From Plazaster borealis (lineage: Eukaryota; Echinodermata; Asteroidea; Forcipulatida; Labidiasteridae), in assembly GCA_021014325.1 (NCBI GenBank), contig JAJGQC010000489.1, positions 100,672 through 164,671 of the forward strand: DNA of 64,000 nt, given 5' to 3'. Below the pieces are notes generated by a model, which saw only the letters and a program-made list of their open reading frames with translations, was not told where the DNA came from and did no database searches. The position numbers and the translations under genes are program-made. Each line of letters opens with the position of its first letter. Positions within the stretch are counted from its first letter, which is position 1. Positions 21,976-31,917 of the stretch are shown in pieces.

Positions 21976-23676
21976 CCATGTTCTATTTCCGTATCAAAAT
22001 CCGTTTATGCTGCTCGCCTCTTTGCAACTGTTCATAGAAGTCAATTGTTAGTTTGTGATAGTATGAGATTAAACATTAGAGAAAGACTACCACAGAAGGC
22101 AAAGAACTACAAGAAAGAAGTTAGCTACATGTTAGTGGCAGAGTTTTAAAAGGCAGACTTTCAATTTCGTAAAACATATCACTCATTTAAACCTGAAGAT
22201 GGCCATCTTGACCGACTATTTTAGGCATAGTATATCTTTTGTCTGAGAGCCTTTTTCTAGGAGACAGTTGTGGCAATAATTAATCAGAATAAGAAGGTGT
22301 CAGTCTCAGTGTTAACCCTCCTACTCTAAGTACCATTTTCCAGCGAGTTGACCAACCACTTGAAACCATAAAACTGCACAGGGTGGTGGCACAAGTGTGC
22401 ACAAAGCTAACTGTGTGATGTATGTACTGTTGGGAGATTTTGGGAGAAACAAATACTGAATACTATTTTAACCCCAGCGCCCAAAACAAAAATTCAATAT
22501 CACAACTTTGACCTCCAATATGACACAGTAGTAAGTGATATTTTCAACTGCATGAGGTCTATAGTGTTTAATGTACCTCCCTATCTAATAGAGTAAAGAA
22601 CCAGCAGGGCTTGAATTTTACAATGGACCGCAAGCCCGAGGCCAGTGATTTTAGCATCGGGCTAGTAAATTCATAACACACAAGTCCGGCGATCTTGTGT
22701 TTTTTTCAATTCAAAAACAATATCTCACAGTGTAATATCTTGAACTTAAATAAATTATGTTCAAATGTTGACTTTTAAGACTAATGAGATCAATCTTCTC
22801 ATACATGTCATCCAGCGTGTTCAAATAAATACAGTCAAATGCATGTTAAACTGGGGTAGGAAGTTTTTTCTCATTTTGATTCTGGTCTAGTACTGTGGTC
22901 TTGTGGATTTTCCCCCCCAAATTTGAGCCCTGGACCAGAAGTGTGTTAATAGGATAACGATAATGGGTTTTTTACAGAACAATAGAGAATGTAAGTCTTT
23001 TTGACAAAGTCAAAGCCAAATGTTCTACCCAGAGGGGTCTGAGTATGCATCCTGCCGCAAGTCAGATTGTCCACTGCAATGTAACCTTCAATGTTGCAAA
23101 GCCAAGTATATGCAAAACAGAATCAGGGCCTGAAATTAACACTGGACAGCGGGCCCGAGACCAGTGATTTTTAGCGTCGGGCCAGTAAACTCACAACCGG
23201 ACCAGCCCGGTGGTCTTGTGTTTTTTTCAATTGAATAATAAAAGGCAACCTCATTGTGTAATATCTTTGTCCCAACAAAATGTTGACTATGAGTATGATA
23301 AATATCTTTCAATTCTGTTGAGTATCGATGTACACAGTTTACCCATAACACAATCGAGATAGATCTTCTCTTTACAGAAGGGATAATAAATAGGTCCACG
23401 GTTGCTATCACAAAGAGTTGAACAAAGGAGGGTCCACGATTGCCAGTGTTTACACAAGTGTGTGTGTGGGTAGGTATGTACGCATTCAATCTAGGGACCT
23501 ATGAGAAAAGAGGACAATAGGGTCGGTCCCGGATGAGAAAGGTCCCCAGTTGGAGAACGAGTACAAAACCAATGGGAGCTGTTGCCAAAAAGTTTAAAGT
23601 ACAAACAAAAGTGGGACAATAGGAGGTCCCCGATTGTGTGGATCTAAAGGGTGTAAACACTCACCTCCATTCTCCA

Positions 23677-23826
23677 GGGCCCAATTTCATTAAAGCTGTT
23701 AAGCGTAGAAAAGTTTGACCTAACAGGAATGAGTTACCAGCCAAAATATCATGTAAATGTACATTGCTTGTGACTGGTTGCTTAATAGCCAATAAATCTG
23801 TTAAGCACTTTATGAAATGGTGCCCC
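23677..23826. mobile_element. MITE of the GGGCCCAATTTCAT family
   Basis: The left end GGGCCCAATTTCATTAAAGCTGTTAAGC and the right end CTGTTAAGCACTTTATGAAATGGTGCCCC are inverted. The core shares 'accagccaaaatatcatg' and 'cttgtgactgg' with 12488-12664. It sits 38 bp beyond the donor of the last XPO6 exon found. Confidence 0.65.
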
Positions 23827-23864
23827 AGTTCCGGTTGATGGAATTGTGTGGTGGTCAGATTTAC

Positions 23865-24011
23865 CTCTTCCTGTAGTCCTGATAGAGATCCACCGCTGAC
23901 GTCTTTGAATAAGCTCTGTATTGACGACAGCTCGATAAGAAACATCGGTCTGACTGTTGTAGCCATGGATAAGAATAAATGGGCGGCAGATATGAGCACT
24001 TTTTCTGGAAC
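23865..24011 (-). CDS. XPO6: XPO6-like exon, intact (most 3' XPO6 exon found)
   Basis: Exportin-6 is the karyopherin that exports profilin-actin from the nucleus. The exon follows TTTTCTTCAG (AG 24013-24012) and ends at a GTAAAT donor (23864). The 147-bp exon reads VPEKVLISAAHLFLSMATTV, then RPMFLIELSSIQSLF, matching human VQDKLLLSACHLLVSLATTVRPVFLISIPAVQKVF. Both boundaries are phase 0 and the frame is clean. About 470 residues of the human C-terminus should follow, and none were found downstream before the RPTOR exon at 19220. Confidence 0.87.
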
Positions 24012-24586
24012 CTGAAGAAAAAAAAAGAAAAAAAATAGAGAAGCTTTGATAAAAATGTATTGACTGGACAGTACTTGGATAATTATAACAATAATTTGGG
24101 AGGCTAATCATCCTTACTTGCAGCTGAGAAGCTGAACTGTGAAGGACACGGCTACAACACGTTTGAGCTGCTGGCATGCAAGGGTGCCTCGCGGCAGCCA
24201 GCCACATCAATCCATATATGAAAATGGAGCACAGCCAGAGATTGAAAGTGGTTGAACGAATTGTCTATATTATATAAAAATTGAAATTGTGTTGATTACA
24301 ACTTCTTCCTTTTTTCAAGAATTTTGCATAAACAGAATTTAAAAGGATTTTGTTTCATAAACAAATATAGTCTTTGATGGAGTAGTTTTTTTGCTTTTGA
24401 TTTGTGCAAGACTTGCACAGTCTGTTAAGCACCCAAGATCTCAAAATCACAGATATAAAGTTTTATCTTTCAAATTAATTCAATGAATACTGGAATGGAG
24501 ATATTCAGTAATTAATCACAGATTACATATATATATTTATTTAAACTTCAACATAACCTTCGACCCCAGTGAGGTCAAGACCTCAC

Positions 24587-24744
24587 CTGTTTAGCCAGTA
24601 ACGGCGTAACAGCGTAACAGCATCCACTATACTGGTGATGAGCGGTACAAACTTGTCCTGGTGTCTCCCGTACGTTGGACCTCGCTGTAGAATTGTGACA
24701 CCCAGTGCGTAAAAGCCTGCAACGGGGCCAATGACTGCGCATGG
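24587..24744 (-). CDS. XPO6: XPO6-like exon with two frame disruptions
   Basis: The acceptor is TATCTGCAG (AG 24746-24745) and the donor GTGAGG is at 24586. The exon reads HAQSLAPLQAFTHWVSQFYS, then QDKFVPLITSIVDAVT one frame over, matching human HAQSLAALQAYSHWLAQYCS...TQQFVTLISTTMDAIT. The first break is a one-base difference near 24657. The second is an exact 8-bp tandem duplication at 24606-24621 (gtaacagc twice), which shifts the final codons. Allowing for both, the exon has phases 2 and 0, matching its neighbours. Confidence 0.8.
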
Positions 24745-24949
24745 CTGCAGATACACAACAATATTTATAGATGAAATAATAAAATAATAAAAGTTACGCC
24801 CTGGGAGAAATTATTTTTGTTCTGAACTTTTCTAAGTTATGTAACAAAATCAGTACCGGTACAATCAGCCATTTTAGGGGCTTGCGGTTTTAGTTATTAT
24901 GGAGCGCACAGTCTATAAAGGATTAATCTGGTCAAAGTAAAGATATATA

Positions 24950-25991
24950 CAGAGCTGCCAACCTATAACTGGGCATTTCAGTATTCTTCAGGCTGAAAAT
25001 CAGTATTTTGCCAATGAAATCAGTATTTTTCTGCGCGGCGCCGATACACTTCTTGTACTCGACTACCCACTGGTAATTTAATTACCTTTTACATATGCTT
25101 TGCTCATATTACATGTATTAAAAGCCAATAATTATGTCAGTATTTAAAAAAAAAAAAAAAAACAACAAAAAAAAGTAAAATAAAATTTGCGTATCGGACC
25201 GCAATTTGCGCTACACTGTGCATGGGGAGAAGCCACACTGCAATTCTTTCCAATTAATGATATCAAAATACTTTAGTTTCTGTACTATCGTTTATTGAAA
25301 TGAATAAAAAATGTTCATGTTTGCACAGGAAACACACCATTACAACACCACAGTGGAGGGCAGTCAAGTGTTTGAAGGACTTCGGCAACTTTGTCAACTT
25401 GGCTTTCCAACCAATTTCATATCCACCCATTGCATTCTTTACGCCTTTTATCACTATTTTTCATCAGATCTTGGCCTCCATTGCGTCAAAGATATCTTTT
25501 CTTTTTGTCATTTTTATTTCAAGTTATAAATTGACGCAGCGATCGCGATGTTTTACACACTAAACAACGTCAACACGCATGTGTTTCTTGCAGAAGTAAA
25601 ATTTATCACAGTGTCTGTTTGCCGCCACATCCCATACACGTGAGCATTAGAAAAACTGCGGCACCAGTCTCTACAAAAGCCATGTGTGTGGGTGACGTTG
25701 TGAGACATGTACTGTAGAATGTATGCTGTACAAGGCGCATTGTGTCTCCGTGTGATGTGTAACACGTCTCAGTGCACACGAAGATCACTCTGGCAGTAGT
25801 TAAGTCCTGCGTGTGAATTCGCGGCTTTCATTTTTATTTCGATCTCATTGTTTGTATTGCATTTACACTGGGGCTTAAAAAGTATGATCGGCTTTTTCCA
25901 AATCCGTATTTTGAAACGCAAATTCGTACTTCCGTATTCTTGGTTGATTTCCGTATGAAATACGGAAAATCCGTACTAGTTGGCAGCTCTG
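24950..25991. mobile_element. 1,042-bp non-autonomous TIR DNA transposon
   Basis: The termini CAGAGCTGCCAAC (24950) and GTTGGCAGCTCTG (ending 25991) are inverted and flanked on both sides by TATATA, a plausible target duplication. Inner sub-terminal repeats include 'tcagtattt' on the left and 'tccgtattt' on the right. No transposase was recognised. The frames at 25300-25563 and 25553-25788 are unassigned. It is nested in an XPO6 intron. A related terminus may start near 16749 ('cagagctgccaata'). Confidence 0.75.
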
Positions 25992-26051
25992 TATATATAA
26001 AGGGTGTCATCAGCCTCGCTACCATGGGCAAAATTAAGATATTCTACGTAC

Positions 26052-26144
26052 ACATCTATGAAGTCTGACTTGAGTGCTGTAGGTATAGCCGTCTTCACTT
26101 TGTACAGCTTCATCTTACTGCCATAAACAGTAACTTGACAGAAC
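26052..26144 (-). CDS. XPO6: XPO6-like exon with one frame disruption
   Basis: The acceptor is ACTTTGCAG (AG 26146-26145) and the donor GTACGT is at 26051. It reads VTVYGSKMKLYKVKTAIP, then ALKSDFIDV, matching human VTLYGSQIKLYNIETAVPSVLKPDLIDV. The final GT joins C of the next exon to give VH, as in human. The first codons (SVK) are in a different frame from the rest, implying one missing base near 26134. With it, the start phase agrees with the upstream exon. Confidence 0.83.
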
Positions 26145-26339
26145 CTGCAAAGTTATAGGGAAAAACACATCACAGTTTTCAGGACAAGTATATTCATTCC
26201 CATCCTCTAGCTGTCAATAAACAAGCCATGCAACCAACCTGTGAAGAATTCACCCAAAAGTGGACACGATTTTGTAAAAACAACAAAGTAAAATGAAGCA
26301 GACGAAGTGAAAATATTTACTTGGCAGAGGCATGTGGTA

Positions 26340-26515
26340 AGGTACGTACTTTTGGTTTTATTCTTACACCAATGTGAGATACACACTGTATACCCGGTGC
26401 TTTCCCCAAGCGTCCTGCAGAAGCAAAAAAACCCGCTACTTGGGTGAGATTCGAACCCCCAACCCTGCATTTAGGAGCAGATGTCTTTACCACTAGACCA
26501 TTGAGGGTGCCAGTA
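26340..26515 (-). mobile_element. tRNA-derived SINE, antisense
   Basis: Read on the - strand it has an A-box-like TGGTCTAGTGGTAAAGACA and a B-box-like GGGGGTTCGAATCTCACC, followed by the tail found in the plus-strand copies at 26615, 26875 and 27321 ('cagga' / 'gggtatacagtgtg'). Confidence 0.65.
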
Positions 26516-26614
26516 GAAGAGGCTGTCTTCTGTATGCAAACTTACCATCTGTTAAATTATTGCGGTGCCCGTTGCAAAAAAATACAGGATTCACACTGCC
26601 TCTAGCTACCGGGC

Positions 26615-26757
26615 ATATCGGTGGTCTAGTGTTAAGACATCTGCTCTAGAATCACAAAGGTCATCGGTTCGAATCCCACCTGAGTAATATGCCTGTGGAT
26701 ATTTTTCACAGGTCTCAGGAAAGTACTGAGTATACAGTACTTTACACACATCAGCGT
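26615..26757 (+). mobile_element. tRNA-derived SINE
   Basis: The A-box-like GTGGTCTAGTGTTAAGACA is at 26621-26639 and the B-box GGTTCGAATCC at 26666-26676, followed by 'cacctgagtaatatgcctgtggatatttttcacaggtctc' and 'gtactgagtatacagtactttacacacatc'. The spacing is tRNA-like, but there is no cloverleaf-complete tRNA gene, so this is a SINE and not a tRNA. Confidence 0.75.
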
Positions 26758-26874
26758 ATGGGAAAAAAACAATTAACATTCTTTATCCCCGATGCAAATT
26801 TAACATCTATTTTTGTTGCGTTACCCGCTGCTAAAATATAGGATTCAAACTGCCTCTAGCTACCACTACCAGGC

Positions 26875-27019
26875 AATCTCTGTGTTCTAGTGGTAAGACA
26901 TTTGCTCTGGAATGGCAAAGGTCAAGGGTTTGAATCCCAACTGAGTAATATGCTTGTGGATTTTTTTTCACAGCACAGGTCTCGGGAAAGTACTGAGTAT
27001 ACAGTGCTTTGCACACATC
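26875..27019 (+). mobile_element. tRNA-derived SINE
   Basis: The A-box-like GTGTTCTAGTGGTAAGACA is followed by GGGTTTGAATCCC (B-box with one change) and the same tail as the copy at 26615 ('agtaatatgcttgtgga', 'gggaaagtactgagtatacagtgctttgcacacatcgg'). Confidence 0.75.
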
Positions 27020-27124
27020 GGTCTATGGGTTAAACTAAAAAATAACACAAGAGGCTTTAGTTTGAATCCTGTGATTAGCAGCGGATACCACTGACAATTA
27101 AATTGAAGTACAATATTCAAAATG

Positions 27125-27312
27125 GCCTCTTGTAAAGCTGTCTAGCAGAAAATTCTGCTAAGCAAATTTCTTTGCTAAGCAAGAAATGAGTAGGGTACCG
27201 GTCACAGCAATAGAAGCTGTATGGTATTTTGGCTGGTAACCTATTTTTCCTAAGCAAGAGTTTTCTGTGCTTAGCAAGTTTTTGTGCTTACATGCTTTAT
27301 GAAATTGGGCCC
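27125..27312. mobile_element. MITE of the GGGCCCAATTTCAT family
   Basis: It runs from 'agctgtctagcagaaaattctgctaagc' to 'tgctttatgaaattgggccc', with the shared core 'accggtcacagcaa...ggctggtaac'. The left terminus is eroded. Confidence 0.6.
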
Positions 27313-27320
27313 AGGTACAT

Positions 27321-27462
27321 TATTTGGTCTAGCGGTTAAGATGTCTGTAATAGAATACAGGGATCGTGTGTTCGAGTCCCACCCAAGTAGCTTGTGGTTT
27401 GTTTGTTTTTTTTCAACAAAGTTAAAAAAGCACAGAGTATACAATGCTTGTCGCACATCGGT
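27321..27462 (+). mobile_element. tRNA-derived SINE
   Basis: The A-box-like TTGGTCTAGCGGTTAAGA and B-box-like GTGTTCGAGTCCC are followed by 'acccaagtagcttgtgg' and 'gcacagagtatacaatgcttgtcgcacatcgg'. It is the third plus-strand copy within 850 bp. Confidence 0.7.
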
Positions 27463-27529
27463 TCGTAAAAAAAACAAATAATTTTTTACATCCCTGTTTC
27501 TTGATGACATCAATGAAAACGGTGCTTAC

Positions 27530-27672
27530 TTGTATCGTCAAATCTCTCTGATAGTCTCTCAGCTATGAAGTGATCGGCTAGTCTCCTAATGCCTGGAATA
27601 ATGAACACAGATCCCTTAGTGTGCAGTGTAGTCTCCGACACTCGTGCTCAGCTGTGATATTTAATCTACGAC
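27530..27672 (-). CDS. XPO6: XPO6-like exon with one frame disruption
   Basis: The acceptor is TTTTTTGTAG (AG 27674-27673) and the donor GTAAGC is at 27529. It reads RRLNITAEHECRRLHCTLRD, then LCSLFQALG, then in the next frame RLADHFIAERLSERFDD, matching human HRLNITAENDCRRLHCSLRDLSSLLQAVGRLAEYF...ARFNDA. One base appears to be missing near 27583. With it, the exon has phases 1 and 1, as required. Without it, the frame ends at a TAG. Confidence 0.85.
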
Positions 27673-28600
27673 CTACAAAAAAGATCAAGTAAGCAGTTAC
27701 GGGTGCATCCCACTATTAGTTGGGAGAAAACAGAGTGATGGCCTTATTCTATACCAGATTTGAGAATCAAATAAAAGGGGTACAGTGTAAAAACTTTGCA
27801 CAATCATGATCTGGGGTTGTTGACTTCCAACTTGAAGTATTTTGGACGACCCAGGCCCTGAACAAAAATGGCCCTATTAGCCGAGAGGTCTTGGACCATG
27901 TTTCTTTTTTTGATGCTCGGACGTTTGGAAGTTTACACAAGTGTAGGGGTCTATTTATTTGGAGGGAGAATAACTCGACGGGCTTTGGGACAACCCATGT
28001 CAAATAGAGCAGGGGATAAACGTTTAGAAGTCAATGGATAATTTTCTCCTGACTGTAATTTGTAAAAAGCTGTGAGACTTCTGAGTATTTATAAAGTGTT
28101 TTTGATTAATTCAGCATTTTGTAGTGAACTATGGGAGTTTATTTAGTGGGGTGCTTTCTTTAGACTAATCCACTGATGACCGACCATAACTGCATGCCCC
28201 AAAGTCAGACAAATGCAAGATATTTATAAAAAATGAAACGAGAGAATGGGTAAGAGGACTCTTGAGGGCGCTATTGTTACATGTTTTTTGGGGGGTCGCC
28301 TTGTGCAAAAAAAAAGAGTAAACAATTAATGTGTCCATATGATCAATTTACCACTGAAATAAATGGTGCATGAGAGTTGAAAGGGTTAAGTACTTTTAAA
28401 TCTCAACTCCAAACGCACTCGATGACTCTAGCCTTTTCCAGCTCAGTGTAAGTGAATTTTTATTGTCATTTTCCAAGTATGTATTTGTAAGTTTTTGTAT
28501 AGGTTTTTTGTGTTGTATTCTTGTGTTGAACTCTAACTTAGAGTGGGTATGTGCGCGATATTAGTTTTGTTATTATTATTATTATTACTACTGTACATAC
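27673..28600. other. XPO6 intron, no feature recognised
   Basis: It contains a (TTA)n run near 28570 that resembles a LINE 3' tail ('tttgttattattattattatt'). No other element could be defined. Confidence 0.5.
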
Positions 28601-28670
28601 CCTCTGATGTCTCGGCAACAAACTGGCCCAGCCCCATGTAGATATCCAAATATTCCTGGAATGGTGGATA
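28601..28670 (-). CDS. XPO6: XPO6-like exon (most 5' XPO6 exon found)
   Basis: The acceptor is TTTCTGTCAG (AG 28672-28671) and the donor GTATGT is at 28600. The 70-bp exon reads YPPFQEYLDIYMGLGQFV, then AETSEG, similar to human LFPVLQDNLEVYLGLQQFI. It ends in phase 1 and joins GT of the next exon as Gly. This corresponds to about residue 510 of human XPO6. The N-terminal importin-beta-like half was not found upstream, where the ECI1-like gene ends at 31414. Confidence 0.75.
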
Positions 28671-28937
28671 CTGACAGAAATGGAAGGAGGAAATAAAAAG
28701 TCTCAGATCAGGTATCTGAAATCAAACACTACACTTGTGTGCATATCAATCATACACACAACACAAACAAAGTGCACTTAGGCCTACTTACTTTATGAAC
28801 TGTCGTTTTGACTAGTCTTAACTTAGTATTAATTATGCCCCATCGTGTTCAATGTGCATGTTTTCTTTGAACACTCATTCAAATAAATAAAAGCAGTATT
28901 TTAGGTTGTGGTTTTTAGTTTTGTTTTTAGTATTGTT

Positions 28938-29935
28938 GACAGGGCAAAATATGAAATAAAGAACAAAGAAATCATCACAATCACAATAAAACAGGGCAAG
29001 CGACAGGATTAGGGTTAGCGATAGGGTTAGGGTTAGCGATAGGTTAGGATTAGCGATAGGGTTAGGGTTAGCGATAGGGTTAGGTTTAGCAATAGGGTTA
29101 GGGTTAGCGATAGGGTTAGGGTTAGGGTTAGAAAGGATAGGGTTAGGGTTAGCATTAAGGTTAGCGTTAGGGTTGCCAGGGCTAGGGTTAGGGTAAGCAT
29201 TAGCAGTAGCGATATGGTAAAGGTTAGTTTTAGGGTTAGGGTTAGGCTTAGGGTTTGTGTTTTGTTGATTTTTAAAAATTGTTTACATGGCAAAATATGT
29301 ACAATGTAATAAAGAATAAAGAAATCATTACAATCATAAAGCAGAGGGTTAGCGATAGGGTTAGGGATAGGGTTAGGGTTAGCGATAGGGTTAGGGTTAG
29401 GGTTAGCAATAGGGTTATGGTTAGCGTTAGGGTTAGCGATAGGGTTAGGGTCAGAAGGAATAGGGTTAGGGTTAGAATTAAGGTTAGCGTTAGGGTTTGT
29501 TTTTTTGTTTGTTTTTTGTTTTTTTTACATGGCAAAATATTTTACAAAGAATAAAGAAATCATCACAATCATAAAGCAGAGGGTTAGACAGGGTTGGTTT
29601 AGGGTTAGGGTTATGGTTATGGTTAGCATTAGCGATAGGTTTAGGATAAGCATTAGGGTTAGGCCACATAAACAAAAAATGTTGTGTGTCCTTTTAATTT
29701 TTTTTTTTTTTGGGGGGTGGGTGTAGGAAGTTTTTTTTTTTTTTTACATGGGAAAATATAAAATAAATAAAGAAATCATCACAATCATAAAGCAGAGGGT
29801 TAGCGACAGGGTCAGGGTTAGCGATAGGGTTAGGGTTAGGGTTAGGGTTATGGGTATGGTTAGCATAAGCGATGGTTTAGGTTTAGCATTAGCATTAGGG
29901 TTAGGCCACATAAAAGAAAGAAATGTTGAGCGTCC
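28938..29935. repeat. Compound tandem repeat of telomere-like GGGTTA blocks with spacers
   Basis: Four units each have a spacer 'tacatggcaaaatat...aataaagaaatcatcacaatcataaagcag' (near 28943, 29286, 29526 and 29747), followed by a block of GGGTTAGGGTTAGCGATA variants. The G-rich strand is the + strand throughout. Blocks are degenerate (GCGATAGGGTTAGG dominates over pure TTAGGG), so this is an interstitial telomere-related satellite and not a chromosome end. Leu/Thr-rich open frames across it are translations of the repeat. Confidence 0.85.
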
Positions 29936-30886
29936 TTTTTTTTTGTAAAGCCGCACTGCAATAGTTTTTCTGTTCTGTGTGTGGGGTGGGGTGGTATTAT
30001 ATAATAATAGGGCTTTAGCTTTGAAAAAAAATTTAGAGGCGTCATGTGAAAGGGGGTTGGAAATGTAGGAGGGACGAAAAAGGAGGGAAGAAAAAGGGTA
30101 TTATTTAAAAAGGGGTTGAAGCGGAGGTAGATAGTAAAACAAATGGGGGGGATGCAGTATGCATGCAACCGGCTGAGCGAAGGAGGATAGCATGGTTATA
30201 AGTGATAACACTAACCACAAGGAGATGTGTGAGGCATAAGGAAAGGAGGGCCCGGGTGTGAAAAAAAAAAGACTGTGGGTGTCTGGGCAAACCACAGAAC
30301 AAAAGACATTCAATAAACCCCCTTGCATAGATCGCCATCACTCACGTCAAACAATGGAAACGTGTACACACACGCACAACTCTCAGCCAATGATACGTCT
30401 TCCCGTTTACTCAGTGAGGGCACTGTTTGCAAGAGGACTATAATGTAAAATTTCACACAGAATTATCCTCCCAAAAAGTGCTATCCATGGAAATGTCTTT
30501 TTTTGTGTGATTGTCCCTCTGCTTAATTAGCAATGTTTGAGAAGATTTCACTAGGGACCTTGGACAGTCCAAACATTGATGTCCTTTCACACCAAGAGCA
30601 GTTTGTAAATTTCACAACCATGCTAAAATTAAGTAAGGGACCCCTGCTAAATTGCTGTCGAGTGAAAAGAGCTTTTTAAGTTGGATTTGAATGTTTGAAT
30701 GGTGGGAATACAATCTAGTGTACAAGGTGTGCATAAATCTGAGTTGTGATGGTTCTGAAAAGAAGCCGTGGTTTAATAACTTGACGTTTCGATAAGTATG
30801 CTCTGGTTCTCTTCGGGAGAATGCTGGCCTCTGTGCTTGTTAAAATTTCTTGAAAAGAAAAAATGTAGGCGACTTGAGCATAACTT
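29936..30886. other. Non-coding, no feature recognised
   Basis: It is purine-rich and G-rich at 29980-30180, with no conserved exon, palindrome or tandem repeat that I could define. Confidence 0.45.
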
Positions 30887-31266
30887 AAAGGCACTGGACA
30901 CATTTGGTAATTGTAAAAGACCAGTATTCTCACTTGGTTTATCCCAACATATGCATAAAATAACAAACCTGTGAAAATTTGGGCTCAATTGGTCATCGAA
31001 GTTGCAAGAAAATAATGAAAGAAAAAACACCCATGTTGCACAAATTTGTGTGCTTTCAGATGCCTGAAAACGACATCTGGCCAGAAGTCTTTTTCAGATT
31101 CAAATATTTAAGTGAGAAATTACCTCTTTCTCAAAAACTACATAACTTCAGAAGGAGTCGTTTCTCACAATGTTTTATATTATCAACAGCTCTCCGTTGC
31201 TCGTTACCAAGTAAGTTTTTATGCTAATTTTTGTTTGAGTAATTATCAAACGTGTACAGTGCCTTT
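30887..31266. mobile_element. 380-bp MITE with AAAGGCACTG termini
   Basis: The left terminus AAAGGCACTGGACACATTTGGTAATT and the right AATTATCAAACGTGTACAGTGCCTTT are inverted. The interior matches 13196-13562 closely, including 'catcgaagttgcaagaaaa' and 'gagaaattacctctttctcaaaaactac'. It lies just downstream of the ECI1-like stop codon. Confidence 0.85.
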
Positions 31267-31413
31267 AAACCAGGACATTCACTGTTCTGACACAATGTCT
31301 TTACATTACCCTAGAACTAATCTTGCCTGGTGTCAGGTTGCTAGCTGGTGTTGCAATCAACATTTCAAGAGTTCAATAAAATAATTTGCATAACTTCCTT
31401 CCCGGTCAATTAT

Positions 31414-31577
31414 CTATTTCTTATTTTTAAACCTCTCCAAGTATGCTCTGATAGACCTTTGAACAGTTTCTGACCTTAGGTAATCCGCATGCTTGCAATT
31501 TCTCTGTCCCGTTCCGAGTGAATTCTCTCCATAAGTAGGCGCCCTCATCATTTCCTTCGTCATAACTCTAGCATGAT
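31414..31577 (-). CDS. ECI1: ECI1-like enoyl-CoA delta isomerase, last exon
   Basis: ECI1 moves cis/trans-3 double bonds to trans-2 so that unsaturated fatty acids can pass through mitochondrial beta-oxidation. The exon follows a strong pyrimidine tract and ACCGATAG (AG 31579-31578) and ends at TAG 31416-31414. It reads DHARVMTKEMMRAP, then ETVQRSIRAYLERFKNKK, matching human DHARQLTKAMMRKA...DSIQKSLQMYLERLKEE. The first two bases complete a G|AT Asp codon. The middle (YGENSLGTGQRNCKH) is weakly conserved and could hide a compensated frame change. Confidence 0.82.
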
Positions 31578-31762
31578 CTATCGGTCAGGAGGGGAAGAGA
31601 GGGAGGACAGGAAAGACAAGTAGACAGGTGGGGAAAGAAGAAGTAATACAAATGTTGTAATTATTGCATCAAGGATAAACAAAATAATTCATTTGATTTG
31701 GCACTACACCGACATATAATGAGCAATTTGTACTCAGGAAAGAGTCATGCAGATAAAATCTT

Positions 31763-31820
31763 CTGGTGGGATTCGAACCCAGAACCTTCCACATTCTAGA
31801 GTAGATATTTTACTCAAAGG
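31763..31820 (-). mobile_element. tRNA-SINE fragment, antisense
   Basis: The - strand reads CTAGAATGTGGAAGGTTCTGGGTTCGAATCCCACC, a B-box with flank typical of the local SINEs. The A-box part is degenerate. Confidence 0.5.
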
Positions 31821-31917
31821 ATCAATTTCTATTTTCAGTCTCTGACCATCAACTAAATAGCATCCAAAAAACATTTATATTCCATAAATATCCCAAGTAG
31901 CTGTAATGCTTGTTCTT

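Larger units (their letters stand above)
19221..23864. other. 4.6-kb gene-free interval between RPTOR and XPO6 fragments
   Basis: No RPTOR or XPO6 exon was recognised on either strand. The interval holds an Ala-rich plus-strand open frame at 19520-19723 without known homology, a MITE (19925-20097), a 187-bp tandem repeat (21235-21810), a MITE relative (21823-21975), two diverged copies of a 'gcccgaggccagtgatttt' repeat (22610-22720, 23130-23240), a relative of the 187-bp repeat (23455-23650) and a MITE (23677-23826). The rest is AT-rich with no feature. Confidence 0.6.

Noticed and set aside
24950..25991. Two small protein genes (25300-25563 + and 25553-25788 -) inside the TIR element
   Set aside because: No motif, no splice context and no relation to known transposases.
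26621..26690. tRNA gene at the A/B-box sequence
   Set aside because: The acceptor stem does not pair and the sequence runs into the tail shared by neighbouring copies, so it is a SINE.
28985..29250. A true chromosome end
   Set aside because: The repeats are degenerate, interrupted by spacers and flanked by unique sequence on both sides.
29033..29554. Leu/Thr-rich and Arg/Val-rich open frames
   Set aside because: They are translations of GGGTTA-type repeats on each strand and not genes.
31475..31567. The 31.5-kb exon as part of XPO6
   Set aside because: A different frame gives the DHAR and YLER motifs of ECI1 with a correct stop and phase, which is a better match.
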